Assembly: GCF_900177415.1 (NCBI RefSeq)
Contig: NZ_FXAF01000003.1
Coordinates: 1-64,000 of the forward strand
Source of the DNA: Xaviernesmea oryzae
Lineage (GTDB): Bacteria; Pseudomonadota; Alphaproteobacteria; Rhizobiales; Rhizobiaceae
Direction: 5' to 3'
DNA length: 64,000 nt
Shown here: one piece after another, positions 43,643 through 52,304 of the stretch
Layout: each line of letters begins with the position of its first letter
Position numbering within the stretch: the stretch's first letter is position 1
Notes under the pieces: model-generated
What the model was told of the DNA's origin: nothing
Seen by the model: only the letters and a program-made list of their open reading frames with translations
The model's database searches: none
Made by a program: the position numbers and the translations under genes

Positions 43643-43680
43643 TCAATCCTCCCTTGATGCCATACGGATGTCGCGGTGCG

Positions 43681-44664
43681 TCAGTTCTGCGGGATTTTCG
43701 CCTGCGCCACGTAGCCGCGCCATTCCTCGACGGTCTTTGAAAGAAGCTCGTCGACCTCCTTTGGCGTGCCCGTGTAGACATCGCCGCCGAACTTGTTCAG
43801 GAAGGCTTCCGTCTCGGGATTGTCGAGCACCTCCTGGAACATGGCATTCAGCTTCATGACGATGTCGTCGGGGGTTTTTGCCGGCACGAAGACACCCCAC
43901 CATCCGAGCTGGTCGACATTGACGCCGTATTCCTTGAGCGCGGGAATGTCGGGGGTGGACTTCATCCGTTCCGGCGAGCCGACGGCGAGCAGCCTCAACC
44001 GTCCCTCACGCTGTTGGCTGAGCGCGAAGACCGGATCGAGTGCCGCGAAATCGAGCTGGCCGCTGACGATGTCGTTGAGCGAATCCGGCCCGGTCTTGTA
44101 GGCGACCTCGGTCGCCGAGACGCCGGCGAGCTGTAGATAGACCTCGGCCAGCACCTTGCCCGACGTCGCTGTGGAACCATAGGTGGCTTCGCCGCCCTTG
44201 GCCTTCAGGTGCTGGGTGAGCTCGTTGACGTCCTTGATCGGCGAGTCGGCCGCAACCGCGATCATGAACGGCTGCTTGTTGATGAATTGGACGCCGCGCA
44301 GCGCCTTGGTCACGTCGATCGGCGGCTTCTTGAAGAGCGACATGTTGGCGGCGGTCGACGTGCCGGAATGGACATAGACCGTGTAGCCGTCCGGCTTGGC
44401 GCGGCTCACGTATTCGGCTGCGATATTACCGTTGGCGCCCGGCTTGTTTTCGACGATCACCGTTTGCTTGGCGACTGCCGCGACCTTCTCGGAGAAATAG
44501 CGGACCAGAACGTCCGCACCGCTGCCGGCCGGGAAGGCGCATACGAACGTGATCGTATCGCCGGGATAGCCCGATTGGGCGAATGCGGCGCCCGGCAGAG
44601 CGGCGGCCGTGGCGGCCGCCGCAACGAAGGTGCGTCGTGTCAGTTTCGGAAATTGTGCAGTCAT
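43681..44664 (-). CDS. tctC: Tripartite tricarboxylate transporter binding protein TctC/Bug (first in tandem)
   Basis: A 327-residue Bug-type binding protein, directly behind tctA. The N-terminus has TRRTFVAAAATAAAL, a twin-arginine signal. Family motifs GYPGDTITFVCAFPAGSGAD, VENKPGANGNIAAEY and VDQLGWWGVFVPA are intact. GGAGGAGGAGCCAA precedes the ATG. It is most like the second copy, so duplication probably proceeded from this end. It delivers a carboxylate to the TctAB membrane complex. Confidence 0.94.
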   Translation of the reverse strand: MTAQFPKLTRRTFVAAAATAAALPGAAFAQSGYPGDTITFVCAFPAGSGADVLVRYFSEKVAAVAKQTVIVENKPGANGNIAAEYVSRAKPDGYTVYVHSGTSTAANMSLFKKPPIDVTKALRGVQFINKQPFMIAVAADSPIKDVNELTQHLKAKGGEATYGSTATSGKVLAEVYLQLAGVSATEVAYKTGPDSLNDIVSGQLDFAALDPVFALSQQREGRLRLLAVGSPERMKSTPDIPALKEYGVNVDQLGWWGVFVPAKTPDDIVMKLNAMFQEVLDNPETEAFLNKFGGDVYTGTPKEVDELLSKTVEEWRGYVAQAKIPQN

Positions 44665-44698
44665 TTGGCTCCTCCTCCAAAATGTTGCGAAATGTCTA

Positions 44699-46204
44699 CT
44701 ATTCCTCCTGGAACGCCTCCTCGCGCGTTTTGCGGAATTGCGGCAAGACGATCAGCCCGATCATCAGCAGCGTCGCCACCAGCAGCGTTGCGGAGATCGG
44801 ACGGTCGATGAAGATCATCGGATCGCCGCGCGAAATGACTAGCGAACGCCTGAGGTTCTCCTCCATCAGCGGACCAAGGATGAAGCCGAGCACCATGGGG
44901 GCCGGTTCGCAGCCGAGCTTGTGCAGGATATAGCCGAAGATCGTGAAGACGATCATCAGGACCATCATGAACGGTTCGGTACTGGTCGAATAGACACCGA
45001 TCGCGCAGAACAGCAGGATCGCCGGATAGAGCAGGCGATAGGGGACCGACAGCAGCTTCACCCAGATGCCGATCATCGGCAGGTTGATGATGACCAACAT
45101 CAGGTTGCCGATCCACATCGAGGCGACCATGCCCCAGAAGAGGTCCGGACGGGTGGTCATGACGGCCGCACCCGGCTGGATGCCCTGGATGATCATCGCG
45201 CCCATCATGATCGCCATGATCGGGTTCGAGGGAATGCCGAGCGTCAGCAACGGGATGAACGAGGTCTGGGCCGCCGCATTGTTAGCCGCCTCCGGACCGG
45301 CGACGCCTTCGACGGCGCCATTGCCGAACTTGCGGGGGGTCTTGGTGATCTTCTTCTCCAGCGTGTAGCTGGCGAAGGAGGCAAGAACCGCTCCGCCACC
45401 CGGCAGGATGCCGAGGATCGAGCCGAGGCCGGTGCCGCGCAGCGCGGCCGGAATGGAGTCCCTTATCTCCTGCTTGTTGGGCCAGAGATCGCGCAACCGC
45501 GTGCTGATCGTCTCGCGCGGCGGCGGCGGGTTTTCGAGATTGCGGATGATTTCCACGATGCCGAACAGGCCGAGGACCAGCGGCAGGAAGTCGATGCCCT
45601 CCCAAAGACCGGACAGGCCGAAGGTGTAGCGGGTGAGGCCTGTATTGATGTCGGTGCCGACGAGGCCGAGAAGCAGACCCATGAGGACCATCGCGACGGC
45701 CTTGAGCACCGAGCCGTGCGCCAGCACGATCGCCATGACCAGGCCGAGCAGCATCAGTGCGAAATAGTCCGGCGAGTTGAACTGCTGGGCGATCGCCGAC
45801 AGCGGCGGGCCGAAGGCGGCGATGAAGACCGTGCCGACGCAGCCGGCGAAGAACGAGCCGAGAGCGGCGATCGCGAGCGCGGCGCCGGCGCGCCCGCGCC
45901 TGGCCATCTGGTGGCCCTCGATGCAGGTCACCACCGAGGAGGCTTCGCCCGGCATGTTGACCAGGATCGAGGTGGTCGAGCCGCCGTATTGGGCACCGTA
46001 ATAGATGCCGGCCAGCATGATGAGCGAGGAGAGCGGGTCGAGGCCGAACGTGATCGGCAGAAGAATGGCGAGCGCGGGGATCGGACCGATGCCAGGGAGG
46101 ACACCGATCAGCGTGCCGAGCACCGTGCCGATCAGACAGAAGAGCAGGTTCTCCAGCGAACCTGCGGCCATGAAGCCGGTTGCGAGGTGTTCGAAGACTT
46201 CCAT
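44699..46204 (-). CDS. tctA: Tripartite tricarboxylate transporter large permease TctA
   Basis: A 501-residue membrane subunit with about twelve hydrophobic segments. The TctA signatures are GVLPGIGPIPALAILLPITF, YGAQYGGSTTSILVNMPGEA and the second-half repeat GILPGGGAVLASFASY with GIPSNPIMAIMMGA. It uses the proton or sodium gradient to import the carboxylate presented by TctC. It starts 3 bases after the tctB stop, giving the classic B-A-C order on the minus strand. Sequence and length are normal. Confidence 0.96.
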   Translation of the reverse strand: MEVFEHLATGFMAAGSLENLLFCLIGTVLGTLIGVLPGIGPIPALAILLPITFGLDPLSSLIMLAGIYYGAQYGGSTTSILVNMPGEASSVVTCIEGHQMARRGRAGAALAIAALGSFFAGCVGTVFIAAFGPPLSAIAQQFNSPDYFALMLLGLVMAIVLAHGSVLKAVAMVLMGLLLGLVGTDINTGLTRYTFGLSGLWEGIDFLPLVLGLFGIVEIIRNLENPPPPRETISTRLRDLWPNKQEIRDSIPAALRGTGLGSILGILPGGGAVLASFASYTLEKKITKTPRKFGNGAVEGVAGPEAANNAAAQTSFIPLLTLGIPSNPIMAIMMGAMIIQGIQPGAAVMTTRPDLFWGMVASMWIGNLMLVIINLPMIGIWVKLLSVPYRLLYPAILLFCAIGVYSTSTEPFMMVLMIVFTIFGYILHKLGCEPAPMVLGFILGPLMEENLRRSLVISRGDPMIFIDRPISATLLVATLLMIGLIVLPQFRKTREEAFQEE

Positions 46205-46207
46205 TGA

Positions 46208-46654
46208 TTACCTGCCCCACCAGACGGGCATCGGCTGCCCCAGCGCATAGACGAAAATGATGACGACGAATGCGGCGGTGCAGACCGCGAAGACGATCGT
46301 CTCGACGAAGTTGACCTCGCGCCGTGCGTAAGCCGCGAACAGGATCAGCAGGATCGAGGAGATTATCGCACCGATTTGCGCAATGAAGATGCCGAAGGCT
46401 GCAATCGCCAGGAGGATGAAGAGGATCGGGCGGAACTGGATACGCTCGATGGCCGGCCCTTCGAGCGAGAGCGACTTCGCCGTGACGATCAGGCCGATCA
46501 GAATGATCAGGCCGCAGATGATCATCGGGAAATAGCCCGGTCCCATGTTGCGCGCGGAACCGAATGTGAGATCCGAACCGACATAGAGGCCGATTGCACC
46601 GAAGAGGATGAACAAGATGCCCGCGCCGAAATCCTGCGGACTTTTGATGACCAT
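46208..46654 (-). CDS. tctB: Tripartite tricarboxylate transporter small subunit TctB
   Basis: A 148-residue membrane protein with four hydrophobic segments and the TctB-type start (GAGILFILFGAIGLYVGSDL then GSARNMGPGYFP). The start is taken at 46654 because TCAGGGAGGAAACC precedes that ATG; an upstream in-frame start lacks a ribosome-binding site. It is the first gene of the tctBACCC operon, so the promoter lies in the region 46655-47119 shared with the divergent FAD hydroxylase. Confidence 0.9.
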   Translation of the reverse strand: MVIKSPQDFGAGILFILFGAIGLYVGSDLTFGSARNMGPGYFPMIICGLIILIGLIVTAKSLSLEGPAIERIQFRPILFILLAIAAFGIFIAQIGAIISSILLILFAAYARREVNFVETIVFAVCTAAFVVIIFVYALGQPMPVWWGR

Positions 46655-47119
46655 GGTTTCCTCCCTGAAAACCTGACTATGTGAACCGGTCCGCCTTTGC
46701 TTCCACATCGGCCAAACCGCCATTACGCATACCGTTCAGCCCGCACCTCGAACCCGCAAGCTGAATTCGTCTATGGGCAACCAGATTTGACTATATACAA
46801 GAGTATCCCTCTTGTCAGTCAATGGAATTCCGCTGCCTTTTGCCGACCAGATACCACACCTGAGCCGTGTTTCCGATCTTATCCCAATAATATCAGGAAG
46901 CCAGATATCTTTGGTGTAATTTCCGGACTTGCTTTTGAGTTTTTGAGCTGTGGATTGAAACCTTTCGTTGCATTCCTCCGTCGCGAAGACGTTTCAGCGG
47001 CTCCCGGAGGTCAGATATGAAATTGGTTTTGAACAAAGTCAATTATACTTTATCAAAAATGGTTGACAGGCGGACGCGGCGCGAAGAGATTATCCGTCAG
47101 GATTTCAAAGGATAAGAAA
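46655..47119. promoter_or_regulatory. Divergent control region between tctB and the FAD hydroxylase
   Basis: A 465-base AT-richer stretch without a supported gene. It holds a 7-base inverted repeat with a 5-base spacer (ACAAGAG at 46797-46803 and CTCTTGT at 46809-46815), a plausible operator. Nearer the hydroxylase, TATACT at 47044-47049 could be a -10 box, with a weak TTGG-type -35. The shared region suggests that the Tct system and the hydroxylase unit are regulated together. Confidence 0.45.
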
Positions 47120-48340
47120 ATGAAAATATCAGTCGTGGGAGGCGGGATTGGTGGTTTGACGGCGGCTTTGTCGTTGCTCCGCCAGGGCTTCGATGTCGAC
47201 GTTTATGAACAGGCGGTCGAGCTGAAGGAGGTCGGCGCCGGAGTCCAGGTCAGCGCCAATGGCACGCGAATCCTCTTCGCACTGGGCCTCGAGCGCGAGA
47301 TCATGGAGATCGCCGCCCAGGCGGACGGCAAGGAGATCCGGCTGTGGAATACCGGGCAGACCTGGAAATTGTTCGACCTCGGCCCGCTGTCGATCGAACG
47401 CTACGGCTTTCCCTATATCACCATCCATCGCAACGACCTGCACCAGACGCTCGCCGCCGGCGTGCGCCGGATCAAGCCGGATGCCATCAAGCTTTCCAAG
47501 AAGTGCGTGGGGATCACCCAGGACGACAAGGGTGTCACGATCTCGTTCGCCGACGGCACAAGCGCCACGTCGGATATCGTGGTCGGCGCCGACGGCGTGC
47601 ATTCGAAGATCCGCGAGACGCTGTTCGGCCGCGACGATCCCAAATTCACGGGCATCGTCGCCTGGCGCGGCGTCATCCCTGTCGAACGCCTGCCACAGCG
47701 CATGCTGCGTCCGGTCGCCACGAATTGGATAGGCCCCGGCGGCCACGTCATCCAGTACCTGCTGCGCGGCGGCAAGCTGATGAACTACGTCTCTGTGGTC
47801 GAGCGCTCCAACTGGCAGGTGGAATCCTGGTCGGTCGCCGGCACGACGGAAGAATGCCTGGCCGACTACCAAGGCTGGCATGAGGACATCCACACGCTGA
47901 TCAAGGCGATCGACGTGCCCTACAAATGGGCGTTGATGCTGCGTCCGCCGATGGACGAGTGGACGAAGGGCCGTGTGACCCTTCTGGGCGATGCCTGCCA
48001 TCCGACCCTGCCGTTTTTGGCGCAGGGCGCTGTCATGGCGATCGAGGACGGGTTCATTCTCGCCCGCGCGCTCGCTGAAAACAACGGCAACTACGAAGCG
48101 GCCTTTGCCGGCTACGAGGCGGCTCGCGTCGAACGAACCGGCAAGATCGTCCGCGGTGCCGAGGGCAACCTCAGCCGCTTCCACAATCCGGCGCTCAAGG
48201 ACCCGAAGCTTGCCGAAGACTATGTCAATGCCGAATGGCAGGAAGACAAGATCAAGCAGCGCTACGAATGGCTCTTCACCTACGACGCCACTTCGGTGCC
48301 TGTCGTGGTTGGCAACAAGTCGCCGGAAGTCGTCGCCTGA
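47120..48340 (+). CDS. FAD-dependent aromatic hydroxylase (salicylate/3-hydroxybenzoate/6-hydroxynicotinate monooxygenase family)
   Basis: A single-component class A flavoprotein monooxygenase of 406 residues. The FAD motif VVGGGIGGLTAALSLLRQG lies at the N-terminus, the DG motif in VVGADGVHSKIRE, and the GD motif in VTLLGDACHPTLPFLAQGA. Together these define NAD(P)H-dependent phenolic-acid hydroxylases such as NahG, 3-hydroxybenzoate 6-hydroxylase and NicC. Start ATG 47120 gives a standard Rossmann start; the ribosome-binding site (AAGGATAAGAAA) is weak. It is divergent from the Tct operon and 81 bases before an alpha/beta hydrolase. I cannot distinguish salicylate from hydroxynicotinate-type substrates. 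Confidence 0.87.
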   Translation: MKISVVGGGIGGLTAALSLLRQGFDVDVYEQAVELKEVGAGVQVSANGTRILFALGLEREIMEIAAQADGKEIRLWNTGQTWKLFDLGPLSIERYGFPYITIHRNDLHQTLAAGVRRIKPDAIKLSKKCVGITQDDKGVTISFADGTSATSDIVVGADGVHSKIRETLFGRDDPKFTGIVAWRGVIPVERLPQRMLRPVATNWIGPGGHVIQYLLRGGKLMNYVSVVERSNWQVESWSVAGTTEECLADYQGWHEDIHTLIKAIDVPYKWALMLRPPMDEWTKGRVTLLGDACHPTLPFLAQGAVMAIEDGFILARALAENNGNYEAAFAGYEAARVERTGKIVRGAEGNLSRFHNPALKDPKLAEDYVNAEWQEDKIKQRYEWLFTYDATSVPVVVGNKSPEVVA

Positions 48341-48421
48341 AGGCGGAACCAGAGCTCACGCAAAAGGAGCCCGTTCGCCGGTTTGCCGGCCGGACGGGCG
48401 AAGCATAACGGGTAGGACATC

Positions 48422-49600
48422 ATGAACACCAAGGCGGAATGGCAGCGGATCCCGCTGATCGTCTCCTTTCCTGAGACGGCGAAATATACCGAGACCTACG
48501 GTTTTGCCGGCAATTCCGGTAAGGTGAATCTCGAAGGACAATTGCTCAGGCCCGCCAATGCGCCCTCGAAGACGGTTTACGTCTTCATGCATCCGACCTC
48601 GACGCTGCAGCTCCTGCCGATGCCGACGGCGCTCGCCGATGCCGGCCTGCACGTGCTCTGCGCCGCAAGCCGCTATCCGAAGAACGACACCGCGCTCATC
48701 ATGGAAAAGGTGGCGATCGACCTCGGCAAATGGCTCGACCATGCCCGCGGCGAACTCGGCTATGAGAAGGTCGTGCTGGTCGGCTGGTCCGGCGGCGGCT
48801 CGTTGTCGCTCTTCTACCAGGCACAGGCCGAGAACCCGACGATCACCCACACGCCGGCCGGCGACGAGGTGAACCTCGTGGAAGCGGGGCTGAAGCCCGC
48901 CGATGGCGTCATCTTCATCGCCGCGCATCTGTCGCGTGCCGAAACGCTCACCGAATGGCTCGACCCTTCGGTCATCGATGAGATGAACCCGGATGTCCGC
49001 GATCCGGAATTCGACATCTACTCACCCGACTGCCCCCACCAGCCGCCCTATACGAAGGAATTCGTCGAACGCTTCCGTGCAGCCCAGGTGGCCCGCAACC
49101 GCAAGATCACCCGCTGGGCGCAGGACATGCTGGCCGAACTGAAACGCCGCGGCGGTCCGGAGCAGGAACGGGCCTTCGTCGTCCACCGCACCATGTGCGA
49201 CGTGCGCTGGTTCGACGGCACGATCGACCCCAATGACCGGCCGATCGGCAAGAGCTACATGGGCGATCCGCGCACGGTCAATGTGGGGCCGGTCGGGCTT
49301 GCCCGCTTCACGACATTGCGCTCCTGGCTCAGCCAGTGGAGCTACGATCTGTCGAACGCCAAGGGGCCGATGAACGCAGCCCTCATCAAACGGTCGCCGG
49401 TGCTGCAGATCGAGAACAATGCCGACGAGGCGGTCCCGGCCACCCACAACCCGACGATCGCCAAGGCGCTGGCGACGCCGAACAAGGAATATCTGACGAT
49501 CCCGCACGCCACCCACTACTATCTCGGTCAGCCGGAACTCCTGAGAGCCTGTATCGACCGTGTGGTGGACTGGAGCAAGCGGCAGGGATTGTTGGCTTGA
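48422..49600 (+). CDS. Alpha/beta hydrolase (esterase or amidase-like)
   Basis: A 392-residue alpha/beta hydrolase. The nucleophile elbow is GWSGGGS (about residues 121-127), an early VFMHPTSTLQL segment could form the oxyanion hole, and the catalytic His lies in PHATHYYLG near the C-terminus. The insert of some 150 residues between the core strands (cap) is larger than in simple esterases. It follows the FAD hydroxylase and is likely co-transcribed. It could open or deacylate a product of the hydroxylase pathway. I know no close characterised homologue. Confidence 0.82.
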   Translation: MNTKAEWQRIPLIVSFPETAKYTETYGFAGNSGKVNLEGQLLRPANAPSKTVYVFMHPTSTLQLLPMPTALADAGLHVLCAASRYPKNDTALIMEKVAIDLGKWLDHARGELGYEKVVLVGWSGGGSLSLFYQAQAENPTITHTPAGDEVNLVEAGLKPADGVIFIAAHLSRAETLTEWLDPSVIDEMNPDVRDPEFDIYSPDCPHQPPYTKEFVERFRAAQVARNRKITRWAQDMLAELKRRGGPEQERAFVVHRTMCDVRWFDGTIDPNDRPIGKSYMGDPRTVNVGPVGLARFTTLRSWLSQWSYDLSNAKGPMNAALIKRSPVLQIENNADEAVPATHNPTIAKALATPNKEYLTIPHATHYYLGQPELLRACIDRVVDWSKRQGLLA

Positions 49601-49967
49601 CGAATTGACCGAAGCCCGCGGGGAGCGGGCTCCGCACCATCGGGAGGGTTTGACCGTGCGCTTTAAACAGAAGCACCACCGTACAAGCTGGAACGGTGGT
49701 GTTGTTTCGTCTCTGCAGGAGACGGCTATTTATGGGGGCGGGAAGCGGTGCCGCGAACTCCCTGTGATCTCCCCCCTTGAGGGGGAGATGTCACCGAAGG
49801 TGACAGAGGGGGTTAGCGGCGATGCGGCCGACCAAGAGGGCTATGAGGTGCCCAGACGACACCCCCCTCTGCCCTGCCGGGCATCTCCCCCTCAAGAGGG
49901 GAGATCGGAAAGACGCACCGCCTCGCGTCCCTCAAAACGCTTCGCGCTTAGAAGGGGCGGCTTGGCC
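49601..49967. other. Intergenic stretch with rhizobial mosaic repeat
   Basis: This 367-base gap follows the alpha/beta hydrolase and precedes the convergent VOC gene. Its main content is the palindromic repeat at 49766-49906. The hairpin-like CACCACCGTACAAGCTGGAACGGTGGTG (two arms CACCACCGT / ACGGTGGTG, 49675-49702) could terminate the hydroxylase-hydrolase unit. No gene is evident. Confidence 0.5.
49766..49906. repeat. Rhizobial intergenic mosaic (RIME-like) palindromic repeat
   Basis: A 141-base element whose ends mirror each other. The left part has GATCTCCCCCCTTGAGGGGG and AGATGTCACCGAAGGTGACA; the right part has GGGCATCTCCCCCTCAAGAG and GGGAGATC. Paired stem-loops of this kind between genes are characteristic of rhizobial genomes. 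A related element is at 57828-58022. It is probably transcribed as a structured RNA end and supports a Rhizobiaceae origin. Confidence 0.75.
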
Positions 49968-50501
49968 TCAAGCAGCCGCCGATCTCTTGGCGATCAGCTC
50001 GGCTTTCTTCTTGACCCATGCCTTCATGCCGTCATGGGCTTCGGAAGCGGCCTGTTCGAGATAACCGGGCTCTTCCGTGCGGGCGGTGATTTCCAGGCGC
50101 AGCCCGTTCGGGTCGAAGAAGTAGATCGAGTTGATGAATTCGTGGTCGATGACGTCGGTCGTCTTCACGCCGGCGTCCTGCAGCCGTTTCTTGAACTTCA
50201 GCACCTCTTCGACCGAATCGACTTCCATGGCGAAATGCTGCACCCAGTCCGGCGTGTTCGGCGAGGGGAGGGGCATGATGTTTTCGCCAAGGTCGAAGAA
50301 GGCCATGTAGGAGCCGTCGCCCATTTCGAAGAAGAAATGCGCATAGGGCTTTTCCTCGCCCGTGGACGGCACGCGGTCGGAGGTCATGCAGTTGACCAGC
50401 GGCAGACCCAGCAGGTCCTCATAGAACTTTCGGGTTTCTTCGCCGTCGCGGCAGGGGTAGGAAAAGTGGTAAAGCTTGCGCAGCTTCGGTGCGTCAACCA
50501 T
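49968..50501 (-). CDS. VOC-family protein (glyoxalase/extradiol-dioxygenase fold)
   Basis: A 177-residue vicinal-oxygen-chelate protein with the two beta-alpha-beta-beta-beta modules. Possible metal ligands are the His of LYHFSYPCRDGE, the His in WVQHFAMEVDS and the Glu in NGLRLEITAR. It is followed by a Lys/Ala-rich helical tail of about 35 residues. GAGGAACGACC precedes the ATG at 50501. Members include ring-cleaving dioxygenases and glyoxalases, so a ring-cleavage or isomerase role in the local pathway is plausible. It diverges from the LuxR-type regulator across a dyad at 50565-50589. Confidence 0.85.
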   Translation of the reverse strand: MVDAPKLRKLYHFSYPCRDGEETRKFYEDLLGLPLVNCMTSDRVPSTGEEKPYAHFFFEMGDGSYMAFFDLGENIMPLPSPNTPDWVQHFAMEVDSVEEVLKFKKRLQDAGVKTTDVIDHEFINSIYFFDPNGLRLEITARTEEPGYLEQAASEAHDGMKAWVKKKAELIAKRSAAA

Positions 50502-50564
50502 GGTCGTTCCTCCATATCCAGGCTTGTTGCATTGGCCGAGATGGTAGGCCTTTGCCGTTCCTCC

Positions 50565-50589
50565 CATGTCCACCTCAAGAGGGGACATG
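50565..50589. promoter_or_regulatory. Inverted repeat between VOC and LuxR-type genes
   Basis: CATGTCC at 50565-50571 is mirrored by GGACATG at 50583-50589 around an 11-base spacer. The dyad lies 51 bases before the LuxR-type ATG and 63 bases before the VOC start, a fitting place for the operator of the regulator. The inner bases (ACCTCAAGAGG) resemble part of the RIME-like repeat, so a repeat remnant is the alternative. Confidence 0.4.
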
Positions 50590-50640
50590 CTCCGGTCGGA
50601 TTTCCACAAGGCAGAGTTATGAAGATGGCAGGAGGCGTCA

Positions 50641-51432
50641 ATGTCTGCGCTTGAAATCGACACCGTGAGCCAGATGGCGTCCCTGATGGACGAAGTGGGC
50701 GAAACCGGCTTTCCCGAGAAATTCCTGGAAACATTGCGCGGCATCGCCGGCACCGATTTCTGTTCCGCCTTTCAGGCGGAAGAAGACGGGTCGCTGACCT
50801 ACCTTTTCGCCTGCGGCTATCATTCGACCATTCCCGGCTTCGCCGAGCGTGCCTCACTTGATTACGCTCGCCGCTACTGGCAGCGCGACCGGGTGACGCG
50901 GCAGATGCTGAATGGCGGTCCTGCTCATCGCAAGGTGCAGGTCGTGCGCCAGGCCTGGAACGGCATCCGCGATCCGGAATACCGCCGCGACTGCTACGAG
51001 CGGGCGCATGTGCTCGAGCGTCTGACGATCTACCATTCGGACGAGCCGCGGATCTTCGCGAGCCTCTACCGAACCCGCGAGAGCGGGCCGTTTCCGCTTG
51101 CGACCGTCGAACGGCTCGAAGCCGTCGCACCGCTCCTGATGGCCATGGTCGTCAAGCATGTGCGTCTGCAGGCCCGGCCGCAGACGGCTCCGCTGCGCCC
51201 GCCGCAGCAGGAGATCGCCGGGCGGCTGTTGCAGGCGGGTTATGCGCTGTCCGGCCGCGAGGCGGAGGTTTCCGCCGGCTTGCTACTCGGCCGCACCCAC
51301 CGGGAGATTTCCGAGAAGGTCGGGCTCGCCTTGTCGAGCATCGTTACCTATCGTCAGCGCGCCTATCGCAAGCTTGGGGTCAGCGACCGCCGCGGCCTGG
51401 AGGCGCTTTACGAGGGAATTTCGCGCAACTGA
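50641..51432 (+). CDS. LuxR-type helix-turn-helix transcriptional regulator
   Basis: A 263-residue regulator. The C-terminal HTH reads YALSGREAEVSAGLLLGRTH then REISEKVGLALSSIVTYRQR and AYRKLGV, the LuxR/FixJ pattern. The N-terminal ~180 residues form an unassigned sensor domain, probably PAS/GAF-like, without the conserved Trp/Tyr set of acyl-homoserine-lactone receptors, and no luxI gene is near. AGGAGGCGTCA precedes the ATG. It is the first gene before the SDR and the CoA-dependent catabolic genes, so it is the likely regulator of that operon. Confidence 0.88.
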   Translation: MSALEIDTVSQMASLMDEVGETGFPEKFLETLRGIAGTDFCSAFQAEEDGSLTYLFACGYHSTIPGFAERASLDYARRYWQRDRVTRQMLNGGPAHRKVQVVRQAWNGIRDPEYRRDCYERAHVLERLTIYHSDEPRIFASLYRTRESGPFPLATVERLEAVAPLLMAMVVKHVRLQARPQTAPLRPPQQEIAGRLLQAGYALSGREAEVSAGLLLGRTHREISEKVGLALSSIVTYRQRAYRKLGVSDRRGLEALYEGISRN

Positions 51433-51461
51433 GCGCTGTTATGAGGAAGGGGAATTTCAAG

Positions 51462-52190
51462 ATGATTTCGATCAAGGATCGTATTGCCATCGTAACCGGC
51501 GCGAGCTCCGGCATCGGCTGGGGCATCGCCAAGGCGATCGCCTCTGAGGGTGCCGTTACCGTGCTCGCGGCCCGCAGCGCCGATAAGCTCGAAAAGCTGT
51601 CGGCGGAGATCCAGGCGGAGGGTGGCCGTACGCTGGTCGTGCCCACCGACGTCACCGACGAAGCGCAGGTGGAGGAGCTTTTCGCCCGCGTAAAGGAGAA
51701 ATACGGCCGGCTCGACATCCTCATCAACAATGCCGGCATCGCTGATCACACGGCGATTGAAAAGCTGACCAACGAACGCTGGCACGAGGTGATCGGCGCC
51801 AATCTCCATTCGGTCTTCTATTGCTCCCGCGCCGCCTTCACCATGATGATGGAACAGAAGCGCGGCCGCATCATCAACATGGGCAGCCTGTCGTCGAAAG
51901 TGCCGCGCCCGCATACCGCTGCCTATACGGCAAGCAAATTCGCGCTCGAAGGTTTCACGCGTTCGCTCGCCGTCGACGGCCGCGAGCACGGCATCGCCGT
52001 CTCCATGGTGCATCCGGGCTCGACGGTAAGCTCGCTCGTCCCCGGCGTCACCGACCAGGTTCGCCCCGCCACGATGATGCCGCTCGACGTGGCCCGGATC
52101 GTCGTATTGATGGCGACGCTTCCCGATGACGTGAACCTTTACGAAAGCATCATCCTGCCGGTCGAAATGCCGTTTCTCGGCCGCGGTTAA
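51462..52190 (+). CDS. Short-chain dehydrogenase/reductase
   Basis: A classical SDR of 242 residues with the coenzyme motif TGASSGIG, NNAG, catalytic Ser in MGSLSSK, and YTASK (Tyr and Lys). ATG 51462 is preceded by AGGGGA at a good distance; ATG 51441 has none. It lies 29 bases after the regulator gene. SDRs of this type oxidise or reduce alcohols, including 3-hydroxyacyl-CoA and aryl alcohols. In this operon it may act on the beta-hydroxyacyl intermediate made by the hydratase homologues; that is inference. Confidence 0.9.
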   Translation: MISIKDRIAIVTGASSGIGWGIAKAIASEGAVTVLAARSADKLEKLSAEIQAEGGRTLVVPTDVTDEAQVEELFARVKEKYGRLDILINNAGIADHTAIEKLTNERWHEVIGANLHSVFYCSRAAFTMMMEQKRGRIINMGSLSSKVPRPHTAAYTASKFALEGFTRSLAVDGREHGIAVSMVHPGSTVSSLVPGVTDQVRPATMMPLDVARIVVLMATLPDDVNLYESIILPVEMPFLGRG

Positions 52191-52304
52191 GCGTCGCTTA
52201 AGCAAGGCGTCAAGCCGTGTTCTCCACGCGAAGGTTGAATGAGAAAGTCGCTTGACGTATATTCGGGTCCCTGATATCCAATCCCTCAACAGGGAGAAAT
52301 CGCC

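Noticed and set aside
44921..46207. A 428-codon plus-strand open frame over tctA
   Set aside because: The composition is almost entirely charged residues, typical of a shadow of a membrane-protein gene; tctA itself is unmistakable.
49766..49906. CRISPR-like repeats
   Set aside because: There is no regular repeat-spacer array; the repeats are inverted arms of a rhizobial mosaic element.
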